A stretch of DNA of 64,000 nt from Rhabditoides inermis (Eukaryota > Nematoda > Chromadorea > Rhabditida > Rhabditidae), in contig CAWZYM010000076.1 of assembly GCA_963966185.1 (NCBI GenBank), positions 495,001 through 559,000 on the forward strand. The letters are read 5' to 3'. The notes under the pieces are model-generated. The model saw nothing but the letters and a program-made list of their open reading frames with translations. It was not told the origin of the DNA and made no database searches. Made by a program: the position numbers and the translations under genes. Positions 1-13,026 of this stretch are shown piece after piece (positions within the stretch are counted from its first letter, which is position 1; each line of letters starts with the position of its first letter).

Positions 1-914
1 GAGTGAGGGTTGGGAGGGAGAAAGGGAGAGGGGAGAGGGGAGAAAGAGAGGGGAGAAAGAGAGGGGGGAGGATGACTCACGCTCCTGCCGGCACGCGGCG
101 AACTCCTCGGTCTTGCTGAAGCCGTCCTCTGCGTAGAAGCACGTTCCCACAGGCTCGATCACCTCGAACTTCGAGAAGAAGTACTTGTACTGTGGAGCGC
201 ACATCTGAAAGGTTTCTCTGATAGTCTGTCATCTCCCCCCTCCTTTCTCTCTCTCTCTCTCTCTCTCCGTACCACCAGCTTGTCGTGTTTCTTGTTGGAC
301 TTGACAGTGGCTCCGAAGAACTGATACGACTTGTCCTCAATGGGCTGCAGCCGCGATCCATTCAGACGACGCTCGTTGCCCTCTGAATATTGTTTCCTTG
401 TTTATTTACTCGAATACTAGTTTGTTTACTACATTCGCCCCATTGAGTGCATTAACAGAGAAAACCCCGTGTTCCACACATCTGTGCCCCCTTTTCTTGC
501 GTCTTTGTACAGAGTGACTCATTGGGTAATCATAAATAATTCCGTCTCACTAGCCGCCCTGCCGCTCTCCTCCGGTCACACACTCTCTCGCTCCTCTCTT
601 CACTCTCCTAATGCGCAAATCGCGTTTTGAGCCGCGCGGGAAGATCTTCGAAGCGGCAAATGAGCGCCCTGCCCTAGCCGATTCCCGCTCGCCCTTCCGT
701 TTCGGATTTGTCGTTCCCGCACTTCCCGTCGTTTAGGATATGGATGGGATTGTCATAATTGGAGGGTGGCGATTGATAGGTGACGGGGATTCGTAATTGT
801 CTGCTGCTACCTGGGTGGTAGTAATTACCCGGCTGTCAACAAACCGGGTCAGTCTGTTTCATTCCAGCGAATGGTAATGAAACGACCTCGCATGTAACCC
901 CCTCCTCTCCCCCC

Positions 915-948
<34 letters not shown>

Positions 949-1685
949 CCCCTCCCCGAGGGAGCCGTAGCTTTCGCCGCGGTCATCAAAGTGGGGCCGT
1001 GCCTATGAAAGATCGCTGGCCCTTCTCGAATCCCTTATCGATATATTTTGGGGTATGATGCGTTCACAGATCGAAGTGGCGATAACGTGTGATACTCAGT
1101 GTGGTACGCAGCGAATGTGCGCTGGCAGATGGCTACTCATAGATCATGCATGACATGGTGCGAACACGGAATTCGCGCGCGCTGGTCAGAATGCTAATCA
1201 GCTGATTTATGGAACACCAAATGAGGCGCGGTGACCAGGGACAAATGCATGCAAATCAAGGGACACCTTGAAAAATGTGTCACATAGAAGAAATATGCAA
1301 ATGAGGCGACTCACGTTTCTGATCGACGTGGATCTCCCTGCAGTTGCTCTTGTTGACAGAGCACACGTAGACGGCTCCCGGCTTGCGGATGCCCCGCAGG
1401 TTAGGGTTGGTCGTCTCCGAATTGGGAGCTCCGACCACCAGGCTGCAAGGATTGCGGATGCACACCTTTGTATTTTTTCCATGTCCGCATCCACTGTTTT
1501 AGTAGCGGTCATCCTTGTCCCTAGTCGTATTGACCTCATAGTCATAGACGCTATCCCCGGCTGTCCAACACACCAGCAGTCGTTTCTATCTCACTCGCTC
1601 ACTGCTAGAGTGTAATGCCTATAGCTCGATGCTCATTGATCCCACACCCGCAGGGCAGATCGATCGGAACGTTGAGAGTGGGAGG

Positions 1686-1739
<54 letters not shown>

Positions 1740-1898
1740 GGGGACTCACACGGGCATGCCCTTCTGCTCGTTGTAGAAGTCGAGCGAGTATCCGAAATAG
1801 CCTCCGGGCATCTGATGGATGACGGCGTTCTTGGTGTCGACATTGAATCCGGCGGCGAGCTGGCACGTCGCCAGCAAGGCCACTACCCACAACCGCAT
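1..1898 (-). CDS. pat-2: Integrin alpha chain, 5' part (PAT-2-like), runs off left edge
   Basis: Cell-surface alpha subunit of an integrin heterodimer that binds matrix ligands through an N-terminal beta-propeller. Visible exons on the minus strand: 1898-1750, 1442-1315, 382-273 and 204-81, all with GT-AG borders and matching phases. Exon 1 starts MRLWVVALLATCQLAAG, a clear signal peptide, then FNVDTKNAVIHQ and GYFGYSLDF, the usual mature start of integrin alpha chains. Exon 2 begins LVVGAPNSE, the first FG-GAP blade. Exons 3-4 give SYQFFGATVKS, VMCAPQYKYFFSKF and EPVGTCF, the second blade with its cysteines. From memory the PAT-2 type (RGD-class, muscle attachment) fits better than INA-1, but that choice is tentative. 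An upstream in-frame ATG at 2033 only prolongs the frame into spacer. The rest of the gene lies left of the window. Introns carry (CT)n or (GA)n runs. Confidence 0.88.
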
Positions 1899-2045
1899 AC
1901 GGCTGAAACGTATCCGGGGTGGAAAACGTATCCTCGAAACGTATGGCGAAACGTAAGTGAGTGACGGCTTGCGTGATTCGTGGCGACAATTATGTGCGAT
2001 TCGAGTAGGATTATGACAACAGCGCATGGTCAAACACGAGTGAGA

Positions 2046-2080
<35 letters not shown>

Positions 2081-3181
2081 GGGGGGGGGGCGGAGGAAAA
2101 GAAAGAGAAAGAGAGAGAAAGACTAATATGAAAATGTTTTAGGGAACGCGAAGAAACATGGGAGAACATTGTGAATGACCGCACCCCGAGTCACGCAACA
2201 TGAATGGAAAATGAGGGGTCAGGCGATCCTCTCTCTCTCTCTCTCCCTCCCTCTCCCTCTCTTCCTCTCTCTCGTATAGCCATTTCAAACAAGTAAAATA
2301 TAGAAAAGTGGTCATAACACTGGCATGAGTCGATTGTGTGCTGCTGCGCAATGAACCATACTAGTATTCCCGAGAGAGGGAGAGAGAGAGGGAGAGAGAG
2401 GGAGAGAGAGGGAGAGAGAGGGAGAGAGAGGGAGAGAGAGGGAGAGAGGGAGCGAGAGGGAGGGAGAGAGAGGGGTAGAGAGAGGGGCAGAGAGAGAGGG
2501 AGGGGAAGGGTCACGCCCAATTGGGGTGGCACGAACGCGCTGCGGAATTAGAATAACACAATCGCCTCGAGGAATTAGGAGATTTCGAGACACGGATTCC
2601 GGAAGAAAGACACATTCATTGTGTTGTGAGAATTCGTGTTGTGAGAAATGAGTCAGATCGCAAAAAGAGTAAGTGTCAGTGGTCGCATGGGAACAATCGC
2701 TCCTCAAGTTTTCAGAATTTTTCGCAAGGACCCTCCAGTTACTTCGACTGGAGGTACTGAAGTGATTTCGCAGCTGCTTTCACAGCAGACATTTTTCTAA
2801 CAGATCGAGACATTGCGAAATGGCAAGAGAAGACACATGGAATATGCCCCCAGGCTATGTGGGATTGTAACGGAAGCGAGTGAGTGTGTGCTATGTTATG
2901 AAATCGGAGGAGATCATTGACATTACAGATGCTCACATGTGGTGAGAGAACGAGAGAGAAACGCGAGAAAATAATTCCATTCATATTAACACGTAATTAA
3001 GTATTATGTAGTAAAGTATTATGTAGTAATCAGAAAGTACAAACAAATGTTTGTGGAAGAATGTCGTGTGAGGACAGACAAAAGAGAAGCATCATTACAG
3101 TAGCGGCCTGCAACAGACTCACTATACAGTGCGGGTCAATGGAGAGGGGTGAGAGGGAACAGATGACCGAGAGAGAGAGAG

Positions 3182-3235
<54 letters not shown>

Positions 3236-4595
3236 GGAGTCATTCCTGCCTGCCGGAGCAACAACCCACCCGAGTGCCGCCTACACTAAACTCCCTCGCT
3301 CTCCCTCGCCGCTCTCTCCTCCTTGCACACTCTCTCGCCACTCTCTTCGTCCTCTTCATCTCTGCGTCTCTTGACATCACACGCACTCTCCCGGATCGCG
3401 CTCGCTTTTTAAAACGCCCCCTCGGATCGCCTGCCAGCTGCGGTGAGGATATGCCCTCCGGCAGAAATATCGATCGGTGGGCGGAGTCAAGTAAGGCGGA
3501 GCGACATAGGGAATGGGGGCGACTCACGAATGTGTGAAAGTCAAATATGGTGGCGAAAAGGGGTCGCAATTTCGGCAAGTGTTTACATTGTGGGGCGTTA
3601 GAGATGCGAGTTCTTTCAACGAACATTTCTGGACGAATGAAAATGAGCACAAAAGACATATATGATCCAACAGAAATACAGTTTCACCAATAATACAGAA
3701 AATGACATTCGAAATGGACCATCTTCTGAAAATAGATAAGAACCATCAGAGCTGGAGGAAAGTGAGTGCACTGAGTGATTACTAATAGTGCAATATCGTG
3801 CCACCCACTGTCACAGAATGCACAGCGCACACCCAAATCCCCCGAGTGGGAGAAGACAAAACCTACCCTCTTTCTTATGTGCCACTTTGCGATTCACCCA
3901 CCACTACTGCGCGCATAGAACACATAAAAGGGGAAACGAAAAGAGAAACGGCAAGGCACAGATACAGGGTGTGGTTATGGTAGGGTGTGAAATAAATAAG
4001 AAATGGGATTAATCAAACAAGTGATCGATAGGGGTGTTGGTTGGGTAAGGGGATGAGAGAGAGAGAGTGGGTGAGAGTGAGAAGAGAACCTGGCTAGGGC
4101 TGGGAGAAGTAGTAAAGTGAGCGGGAGTGAGACAGAGAGCGCTGATACGAGAGAGCGCAGAGAAGAGGTGATTGAATCGCTCCATTTTCGGAATGGTCAC
4201 AGTGTGACTAATAGACTCGACAATTACTTAGACAAGGTTTTAGATGTGAGAACCATCTGACAGAACTAATATGATATAAGAAGAGTATTATATGGGAATA
4301 ATTTCAGATGTATGAGATATTTCAAGGCATACATATGAAATATTTTACATTAATACAACTGTAGTTCTTTTTAATGTTATTTTCAATAACTTTGTGATTT
4401 AAAATTTTAAATTCGCGCGCAAAATTTTCAAGTGTATTGTGGTGTAGCATCAAATGGTCATACACCACTCGAGTGGCGGGAAACTCACTTCGTATTCATT
4501 TTCAAATTTTCTTATGATTTGTTGTTTGTTTGTGTTTTTTTCTTTGTTTATATTATTTGTATCGTGATTGCATGGTGTATACATTTATCTAGAAA
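1899..4595. other. Intergenic spacer with (GA)n microsatellites
   Basis: Between the divergently transcribed integrin (minus) and NUP50-like (plus) genes. It holds purine-rich microsatellites at about 2049-2092, 2370-2500 and 3160-3233 and a pyrimidine run near 2230-2275. The open frames here are Arg-Glu or Ser-Leu low-complexity artefacts. Towards 4230-4590 the DNA becomes AT-rich, which suits a promoter region for the gene at 4596. I see no RNA gene or transposon. Confidence 0.6.
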
Positions 4596-6852
4596 ATGGC
4601 GGTAGATCCTGTGACGTCCACGGATAAGCTGCGCGTGGCGCAGTTCCAAGAGAAGCTCACCATACTCAACCGCGAGTTCATTAAGCAGATGCAGGTGAGG
4701 ATTTTGTTCGTTTATTTCATTTGTATCTCGTTTACATTGTTGATTTGATTTGTAGGTGTGGGTGAAGCAGTGTCCGTACTACGATCTGTCCGCGTCGGTC
4801 AACTCGTATCTGGCGCACGTGAAGACACTGGACGAGACATACAGGCAGAAGGGCGCCGGCGGAGACAAGAAGAGCCCCGCCAAGAGCCCCACTAAGAGCC
4901 CCAGCAAGAGTACGTTGCTTTTTATCTTATCAGTTAACATCATCACGGATGGCAATGAATATTGTTCAGCATCGGCTCCTCCTGGCCGTCCGATCGCGAA
5001 GGCAAAGCGCCGCAGCGACTCTGCCAACAACAGCCGGCTCGGTGGAGGGCTCAACGACTCCACCATCATGAACCAAAGTACTCTCATTCAACACACCTGA
5101 GACTAAGGAATTGTGTTGAGGTTCATTCGACAAGGACCTGCTGCGCTCCACACCCTCCTCCAAGGCCGCGCCCACCATGAACATAAAGTGCGGGTGTTTA
5201 TAGTCTTTTTTGATGATTGGTTAGTACATGTTGATTTCAGTGACGTGTCGGCGATCGTGAGCTCTGCCCCGACCCCGGCCGCCGCACCCGCGCCCTCCGC
5301 TGCTGGCGGTAAGTCTTGATCACTTCACTTTTTGTATCAGCTTCGGATGTCGCAGCTAAGTGACTCCGACTCGGCCAAGACTATTATAGATGAAAACCCC
5401 TCTGGCCATTTCATGGTTCTTCTGATCCTATCCTTTATTTTTTTTCCGGCGTTGTTTTTAACCTCTCACTCCCTTATCCCCAGCAGGCGGCCGCAAGCGT
5501 GCCATTCGCGGCGGCGGTCTCCTCGGCGACCCGGAGAGCGTCGTCTTCCGCGGCGCCGACACTGCCGCCGGTGGGAATATCGATTGATTGATTTTGTGTT
5601 TGTTATCCATCGATTGGTTTGCAGTGTCGTCGACGGTGAGCGAGTCGAAGATGCCGCCCGTGACTGTGCAGCTGCCGAAGGCGACTGCTGGATTCTGGAG
5701 TACGGGAGGGAAGAAGGACGAAGAGAAGAAGGAGGAGGACAAGGGAGAGGAGAAGAAGTCGGTGTTCCCCTCCCTCAGCGGGTCCACCCCCGTATTCGCT
5801 TTCGGAAAGACTGGTGAGTTGTATTTATTTGTTTTTTTTCGGTTTGGTATTGATCACTTTCCAGCCAGTGCTTCGCCCGCGTTCCCCAGCTTTGGAAAGA
5901 CGGAGGAGAAGAAGAAGGAGGATGAGAAAAAGGAGGATGAGAAGAAGGAGGAGGGAGGAGAGACGAAGAAGGGTGAGTGGGAGGAACAGAACGAGCTGCT
6001 AGATACTAGCTATTCCATTCGCAGACGCGCCCGCCATCCCGACGTTCTCGTTCGGCTCGACTGCCTCTTCTGCCACTGGAGGTCTCTCGTTCCCCTCGTT
6101 CGCATCTTCCACCTCCACCACCACTCCCGCCCCCGCCTTCGGAGGATTCGGATTCGGCGCCGCTAAGCCTGCTGGTGATGCTGCGCCTGCTGCGACGGCT
6201 GGAGGAGACGAGGGTGAGTGTCAGTGGTGTTGTATTGATTTATTGATTGATGTTGCAGAGGAGGGTGAGTACGTGCCCCCGAAGGCTGAGGTGGTGGAGA
6301 GTGCGGAGCCGGACGCGGTCCACTCGGTCAAGTGAGTAAGAAGAGATGGAGAGAGAAAGACCATGAATGTTTTTCCAGATGCGCTGTTCACAAGATGGTT
6401 GACAAGGCGTACTCGAAGTTGGGCGTGGGAATGCTGCATGTCAAGGACAAGGACGGAAAGATGAGCCTCCTCGTCAGGGCTGCCACTGCCACTGGTAAGG
6501 GATGCGACGTGTACTGTACTTACCGGCTACCGCCTACTGCGAGTATTGTTCAGGCGGCTACCGCCACTGTACTTGATGGGTATACTGTAGTTGTTAAGTA
6601 ATGTACTTGTATTTGTGTGTTTAGGCACTGTGTGGCTGAACGCGTTGATAAACGCGACGATGAAGGCGACGAGCGTCGATGCGACTAAGATGAGGGTGAG
6701 TGGAGGAGAGAGAGGGGGGGGGATGGGAGATGCCTTTTCTGTAGGTGTCGTGTGCGACTGGCCCCGGCGAGATCTCCACGTTCCTCGTCCGTTTCTCCGC
6801 CGCCGCCGACCTCGACAAGGTCAAGAAGTACGTCGACGACAACTCCAAGTAG
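4596..6852 (+). CDS. NUP50: NUP50/NPP-16-like nucleoporin with FG motifs and Ran-binding domain
   Basis: Nuclear-basket nucleoporin expected to bind Ran-GTP and importins and to speed import-complex disassembly. Thirteen exons: 4596-4694, 4756-4909, 4970-5077, 5121-5187, 5241-5308, 5487-5570, 5625-5813, 5865-5972, 6025-6213, 6259-6331, 6379-6494, 6625-6695, 6745-6852. Lengths and phases sum to 477 aa, close to human NUP50 (468). The middle has basic patches (KAKRRSD, GGRKRAIRGGG), Lys/Glu-rich linkers and FG-type motifs (VFAFGK, PSFGK, FGGFGFGA). The last ~110 aa are a RanBP1-type domain: MLHVKDKDGKMSLLVRA, TGTVWLNALIN and a final strand ending DLDKVKKYVDDNSK. Start chosen as the first ATG with a good downstream splice donor. 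The tandem duplication begins in exon 5 (about 5292), so the second copy lacks residues 1 to about 165. Confidence 0.87.
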
Positions 6853-7194
6853 ACACTAGCACCTATCGATTGATCCCTTGTTTGCGTATTCACTGGCTGG
6901 TTAGCGTTACATGTTCTCATTTTCTCTCATTGTTTCCCTCTTTCCCTATTAGTTGTTTGAGATGTTGTGAATCGAATTTCGCCCAGTTGTAGTTTTGTAT
7001 CGAGATACTATGCTTACTTTCTAAAATTCATTAGAGATTGTTAGACTTCGAGGTAAACGAAGTGTCTTTGAGTTGATGGATTGTGTGATTGTTTGGTGAG
7101 AATAAATTGTGTTGATGATTCTTTTCAAAGTGAGTTCGGACGAGAGAAATGACGATCGTTCCGTAAATGATGGACAATGGTTTCATTGGTTGGC

Positions 7195-7711
7195 ATGTCG
7201 AATCTGCTGGCGGTTGAGCCAGCGAAGGCAGATCTCCCCGCCGCCGGAGGATCTGCCACATTCAAGCTCAAGAACAGCGGCAATGGAAAGATCGCGTTCA
7301 AGGTGAGCTATCCACGCCCCTTCTGACCCCGCCCCTCTAGGTGCGCTCGTCTAACATCACCGACTTCCGCACCCTTCCGGTGTGTGGTGTGATGGGCGGA
7401 GGGGAGACTCGCAGTCTGGAGATCATGCGACTGGAGGGCACTGCCAAGAAGGACGAGAAGTTCATCGTCCAGTACGCAGACCTCGGAGAGGAAGACGTGA
7501 GCGGGCGAGGGTATCGATCAATTATCGATCGAACTGATTAGATTTTCCTGTTGTATCGTACAATATCGTACTGTAACTTGCGAAATATAAGCTGGTTCCT
7601 AACTGGTTCTCTGTTTCCCGACTGGTGGTGTTGTAGGTGAAGGACGCGCAGGAGGCGTTCCGAACTCGCATCGTGGCTGGACAGGCCGAGATAGCCATCA
7701 AGACCACCTAG
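7195..7711 (+). CDS. Small MSP-domain protein (SSP type), copy 1
   Basis: Three exons (7195-7302, 7341-7496, 7637-7711) encode 112 aa, essentially one MSP/VAP-like immunoglobulin fold. It begins MSNLLAVEPAKADLPAAGG and continues ATFKLKNSGNGKIAFK, VRSSNITDFRTLPVCG, FIVQYADLG and DAQEAFRTR. The V-x-P-A-x-x-x-x-P-A-x-G-G start, the F-K-L-K-N strand and the K-x-x-x-x-F-R-x-x-P segment are typical of nematode sperm-specific SSP/MSD proteins. Related MSPs polymerise into the fibres that drive amoeboid sperm crawling; whether this one polymerises is not known. There is no signal peptide or membrane anchor, so it is not VAP. Intron 1 is only 38 nt. A (GA)n run follows the stop directly. The second copy is at 25510-26023. 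Confidence 0.88.
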
Positions 7712-8039
7712 GAGAGAGAGAGAGAGGGAGAGAGAGAGAGGGAGAGAGAGAGAGAGGGAGAGAAAGAGAGGTAGAGAGGGAGATTGTGTGGTATTATGTG
7801 TGTGCCCGATAAATATAGTGTTTATGCTTCTCGTTTGTTTTGTTGATTGGACAGACGGGGCTAAGGATAGCTGTTGGAGTTGTCCTAATCACATTCGCTC
7901 AGGAACACTCTGTAGGGCTGTTTGCGGCCTTTCCCTCGGGCACTGCTCCAGGCTGCAGATCCCAATCCGATAGAATTGGATATCGTAGAGTAGAGTGGGT
8001 CAACATTTTGTAACCCAAGCTTCGACTAGTTCTGAAAGG

Positions 8040-8706
8040 ATGCTCGACACTCTTCCCAACGAACTTCTTCTCCAAGTGTTCAGCTACACAACACCAACTG
8101 TGAGCTATACTTTGTAAAAGTGTTCAGCCATGAATTTACTTAGGATATCGTCCACCTCTACCGTGCATCTGCGCACTTTGCCCGTGTGATCGATCGATAC
8201 AGGGACGATGTGCCATGTGCAGTGGAAGTTGTAGTGGTTGACCAGAAGGTGGGACTATTGTGTTGTCCTCGAAACAACAAGCTATTCCAGGATAGTGTTG
8301 CGGTGAGGTGGCGAATGGAGGGCGTCCCTGAGAAACTCAAACACTTCGACGTCCTTTCAGATTACCTTTACAAGTAATCTATTTTCTATGATAATTGGTC
8401 ATAACCTGACGTTTCAGAAATCAATGTAACGTTCCTTCGAAATCCGATGTGTTTCTGCGCAAACTCTTCTGCTTTCTGTCCGAATTCACATTACATCCTA
8501 AGGAAATTCTTCGTCTGACTCTGGTGAGTGAGTGTTCTGTGATGTGAGTATGCTATGATTTCTTGCAGGTGGATCTTGGTTCGTGGATGAGAGCAGCAGT
8601 TTGCGAGTGGCTCGATGCAATGTGGCGGGAGAGAGGAGTGCTCATACCAGAAATCAATCATGTATCCTTGGACGTCGCACGCAAGAATGGAATGATCAAA
8701 GAATGA
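8040..8706 (+). CDS. F-box protein, copy 1
   Basis: Four exons (8040-8099, 8144-8373, 8418-8523, 8569-8706) give 177 aa. The N-terminus MLDTLPNELLLQVFSY followed by DIVHLYRASAHFARV is a canonical F-box (L-P-x-E-L-x-x-x-V-F), which recruits targets to SCF ubiquitin ligases through SKP1. The remaining ~130 aa (WRMEGVPEKLKHFDV, WLDAMWRERGVLIPEIN) resemble no repeat type I know, so the substrate is unknown. Nematodes have very large, fast-evolving F-box families. The copy at 26311-26971 differs by several substitutions and a 6-nt in-frame deletion, and stays open. Confidence 0.82.
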
Positions 8707-8933
8707 GGTTATGTACTGTAGTTGTTCTCTATTATTGTTTGCTAAATATGTTGTAACGTCGTTGTATCGACATTTATCTGAACATACACATGACTAGGGT
8801 GAATAAAGCGGGGGGAAATGTCACAACGTTTGAGATGATGGAAGGAGAGAGAGAGAGGGAGAGAGGTGGAAGAGAGTGAGAGGAAGAGAGAAGGGGGGAG
8901 GAGGGAGGGGTGGTATGGTCACAACACATTTGT

Positions 8934-9854
8934 CTACTCGTTTGCATGGCTGCCGTCATATGCCTCTTGATCCGACGAGGCGCGCTTGAAGAGCTCATTG
9001 TAGAGGCCGATCACCTGAACGGACATCTCTCTCTCTCTCTCTCTTCCTTCCCCCCTTTCTCACCTCATCCGTTGTGGCTGTATCCTCGCTGACTCTCAGA
9101 ATTGTCCGATCAGCGACAGGCTTCACCAGGGGGGATTCGATGGTGGCAGAGGAGTGCTTGGCTGAAATCAAGAGGGAATAGCAAGAAAGAGACAGAGAGA
9201 CAGAGAGACAGAGACAGAGAGACAGAGAGACAGAGAGACAGAGAGACAGAGAGAGAGAGAGAGGGAGAGAGATTTACCTGCAATAGTCTCGGCGAGTCCG
9301 TCTAGAATCTCGAATAGCTGATGCACAAAGATGCGGTCAGTGTCGATGAGTTGCTCTAGCTGCAAACATCTCTCAACAACCTCTCTCTTTCTCTCTCTCT
9401 CTCTCTCCCTCCCTCTCTCTCTCTCTTCTCTCTCATCCTCACTAGTTTCGCATTTCTCCATGTGCTGATGAGTCGTGTCTTCTCCAGATCCCACGTCTCT
9501 TCTGCTAGTTCGCGCGCCACTTTCTTCTCCTACATATTGTATGTGTGCCACCTCGGCAATCGAACATGTGCTCGTACCTCACTGAATATGATCTGCACCA
9601 GTCGGTGCGCCTCCCTGCGGTTCTCGACGGAATCCCAGCGGTCTGCTGTGTCTGCGAAGTCCCTGGGAAGAGAGTGTGGATGAGAAGAGAGAGAAAGAGA
9701 GAGGGGGGCGGGAGAGAGAGGGACGTACTGTTCGAAGTCGTTCTCGTCTAGTACATCCACGTCCTTGTTCTCCTCAACCCATCGACGAGCGAATAGCAGA
9801 CGGCGCATGAGGCTATTGAGAGCATATTGGAGGGCGATCGTCTTCTAAACCGAG

Positions 9855-9891
<37 letters not shown>

Positions 9892-10748
9892 CTTCCTCTC
9901 TCTCACCCCTGCGTCTTCTAGTTGTTCATCCTCGTCCATTTCTAACACTCCCTGGAACAGCTCCCACAGCTCATCGAGATCCGCCTGCAAGATTACGGTA
10001 TAGAGATTGTCGTGATGGGACCAGGCCTTGATACTTGAACAAAACGGAGCCATACGGGAGTAATAATGCTACAGTAAGTACAGTACTTGTGTCGATCTGA
10101 CCTGTGACGCAGCGATGGGGTACGATAGCTGCTTGGCTACCGTGTCCATGGATGGAAGGGGCCGACCGAGGTGAATCGAGTCCAGAAGAAACTGGCCGAA
10201 CTGGCGGGCTATCTGGTCACTGCAAGGCTCTCTCTCCCTCTCTTCCCCCCCCCCCCTCCCTCTCTCTCACTCTCTCCCACTCACCTCGCCGCTTTATGCT
10301 GTCGCTGTTTGGAGAGGAGCAGTAGGCGGAGCGAGAACCTCGGCGGTTCCTCTCCCTCCTCCAGCTCCTCTGAATAGGGAGACAGGGAGGCGAGCCAGTC
10401 GGCAGACAACCATCGAGGGTACTTGGGGAAGAGGAATGGCAGCGACTGGAATGAGAAGGCTCACTGATAGATGCAAGGGCACGGGCCGAAGCGGGGTAAC
10501 CCCCTCTTTCTACTATTAACTGTGTTTCCCACGTTATAGTTATGTCTTGGTTATGTATACTGTACTTTTCCTTTCCTACTGTATCCATCATTTATTGATT
10601 GATTATTGATTGATTGATTCACCTCATCATCGATTTCCTGGTCTTCGTAAGGCGCGGGGCGGGCGAGCATCTCGCGACGAAGCCATCTGGAGGGAATCTA
10701 TGGAAGGGAAAAAGAAAGGAGGAGAGAGATAGAGAGAGAGAGAGAGAA

Positions 10749-10797
<49 letters not shown>

Positions 10798-12536
10798 CTC
10801 ACATGTCGGCCATCTTCGGATCGTCCTTGACGAGAATGGCCTTCGAAGCCGCCAGTTCTACGTAGCCGTTCACTAACTGAAAACTTCTGTGTTAGGATTT
10901 CAACCTTTCAGCATGCCTGTACTCGATAAAAGGATCATCTTTGAAACCCACGTCGACGTCGTCGAGTCTTCTGGGGAACTCGCTCCGGTCCCAGTGAGGG
11001 TCGCGGAAGAACGACCAGATGTGCCAGCGGGACGCGTCGCGGTGATCGTTCGCCACTTCCTGCAGGTCTCCCTCTCTCTCCCTGCCTCTCTCCCTCTCTC
11101 CCCCTCTATCTCCCTCCCTCTCCCTCGCATACCTTGAAAGAGATGGTTCCATCCTCGTACCCCTTCTTGACCACTCGGTCGTAGTCGGATTCGTAGAAGT
11201 CCCAGTGATCGGCGGAGATGGAAACACCACGGAGAGCGAGCAGGGCTGGAGAAGAGGGGATGAGAGAGAGGAGGGGAGGGGGAGGGAGAGAGAGAGAGAG
11301 AGCTGACCCTTCGTCTTCTCCACGATATACTTGGCGGATGTCTGTGTGAAGCGTCGCATTGCTTGGGTGACTCTGTCCGATGGGAAGGCGATCCTATCCA
11401 GTTGAAGGAGGGAGCGACGGCGGACTAGAGGACACATCACCCATGTCTAGAACGAGTGATTGATAGAGGAGAGAGAGAGAGGGAGAGAGAGATACGTACC
11501 TCATTGCGCATCTCGGTCCTCTTGGCATAGAGCAGTCTGTGCACAGCTGATGTGACGCGGGTGCGTATTGCGGGCAGGGCACTCTAAAAAGATGTTATGC
11601 AAGCTGACTGTGTTGGCGTACCTCGTATATATGAGAGAGCGTCTTTCCCTCTAGGTGCCGGATCTTCTCCTCCAGGGACAACACGCGGGAGCATGTGATC
11701 GGACGAGCGATCTCCGATGGTAGCACTGGCTGAAACCATTTTCCCCCCTCCTCCCTCCCTCCCTCTCTATCCCTCCCTCCCTCCCTCTCCCTCTCTCTAC
11801 CTTGAACTGCGGCAGTTTGCACAGCGCCCCTGTGTTCACAGTGAATAGGTACTCGCACGAGCGCGTCTCGCTCACATCCGCGATGTACGAGGAGTGCTCC
11901 GGAAGACGGCGATCGCAGTGGTACTGTAGTGTGGTTACGGAAGGTGATGATTACTGTATGACTACCGTACCCTGACAATGGCGCGTCGCGCCTGTCCTTC
12001 GATGGCGCACGCCTCTCCGCCCTCGTAGGTCTCCTCTGCGTACAGTGGAGTGGTGGGGGTGAGCTGGAAGCGTCGTGGGTGGTCTCTTCCCACTTGTCCT
12101 CACCTGTTCCCCTATCCGCAGGTCGGACACGAGCGCTCCGAGGACGATCTTCTGCACCTCACTCTTGTCGTTCTTGTTGTCCTTGTCTGGCAGATGGTAC
12201 TGGCGCGCTCTGCGGCCGAAGCACAACTCGTACCGCCACCAGCCTGGCATAGCCTGCAAAGGATTCAGCATGAATAACTATATTATGATGTTATATATTT
12301 GAGGATGAAGAGTTCGTCTCTCACTGAATTCCGTCCAAACTTGAAGAGCTATATATATCCAATCAAAGCTTTCGTATTCGTGTCAGAAATTTTGTAGCGT
12401 CTGCGATAAGATGGCATGGAGTCGGAGTGAATGTATACCTTGTGGAGACATTTGTCCGCGCTGAGTCCCCTTCGAAGTTGGAGAGCGACGGCGCGAGGGT
12501 GAGGCGAGTCATGGGTGACGCGACGAGGTGCTGCAA

Positions 12537-12593
<57 letters not shown>

Positions 12594-13026
12594 TTCTCTC
12601 TCTTCTCTTTTCCCTAGTATTCGAGCAACACACGTAGTGAGTGACTTTGAATTCTCTCACCTGGTCCAGAGGGCAGTCTGCACGCGAACCGGTCTCCGTA
12701 CTTGTTGTTCATGAATGTGTAAGTGGGGTCGCCATCCTGATAACAGCATGCAATCGATATCAATCAATATCAATCAATACCTTGGGATGGCTGCGGTGCC
12801 AGCGTTCCGCTATCTGCTCCACATGCTCGTTGATGTGTTCATAGTCCTGTGGCAAAGATGAGAGGTCGATACTTTCTTGACCTAATGATAGCCATTAGCT
12901 CGCCCTGATGAGAATGTGTTCATTACCGAAAGGTTCCGGTTCGAGTCGAAATGTGAATAGATTTTCGTCGTCGGTGAGAGCTTGTGAGGATGAGAGGACT
13001 AGGAATAGAAGAGGAAAACGGGTCAT
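8934..13026 (-). CDS. Gene A: OS-9/erlectin-like MRH-domain ER lectin with long C-terminal region, copy 1
   Basis: Roughly 810-820 aa in about 22 short exons. Exon 1 (13026-12927) encodes MTRFPLLFLVLSSSQA, a signal peptide; exon 2 is 12881-12781 and exon 3 12736-12661. The MRH domain follows. NKYGDRFACRLPSGP precedes it; GWWRYELCFGRRARQYH holds the tryptophan pair, Cys and Gln of OS-9-type sugar pockets; RRAIVRYHCD supplies the Arg strand; ETRSCEYLFTV supplies the Glu-x-x-x-Cys-x-Tyr strand. OS-9 and erlectin use this domain to bind trimmed mannose glycans on misfolded proteins in the ER. After residue ~250 comes an unrecognised region shared with genes C and D (WVMCPL, RDPHWDRSEFPRRLDDVD), then charged helical sequence (DELWELFQGVLEMDEDEQ) to the stop at 8934. 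I see no KDEL-type tail. Many introns are filled with (GA)n/(CT)n. Confidence 0.82.
10728..10796. repeat. (GA)n microsatellite, example of a window-wide class
   Basis: One of dozens of (GA)n or (CT)n runs of 30-80 bp. Others are at 241-267, 920-950, 1687-1735, 3165-3233, 9853-9887, 12538-12608, 15540-15642, 27633-27683, 27797-27834, 28286-28323, 29160-29243, 46890-46915, 56953-56997, 59340-59373 and 61629-61735. They sit mainly in introns and spacers and differ in length between the duplicated units. Confidence 0.9.

Noticed and set aside
1629..1964. Long frames rich in Arg-Glu or Ser-Leu (also at 2191-2707, 3061-3537, 15421-15810, 27165-27698, 54701-55447, 61466-61906)
   Set aside because: They are translations of (GA)n/(CT)n microsatellites in several frames, without splice or homology support.
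7195..7711. VAP (VAMP-associated protein) instead of a sperm-type MSP-domain protein
   Set aside because: Only 112 aa, with no coiled coil or C-terminal membrane anchor.
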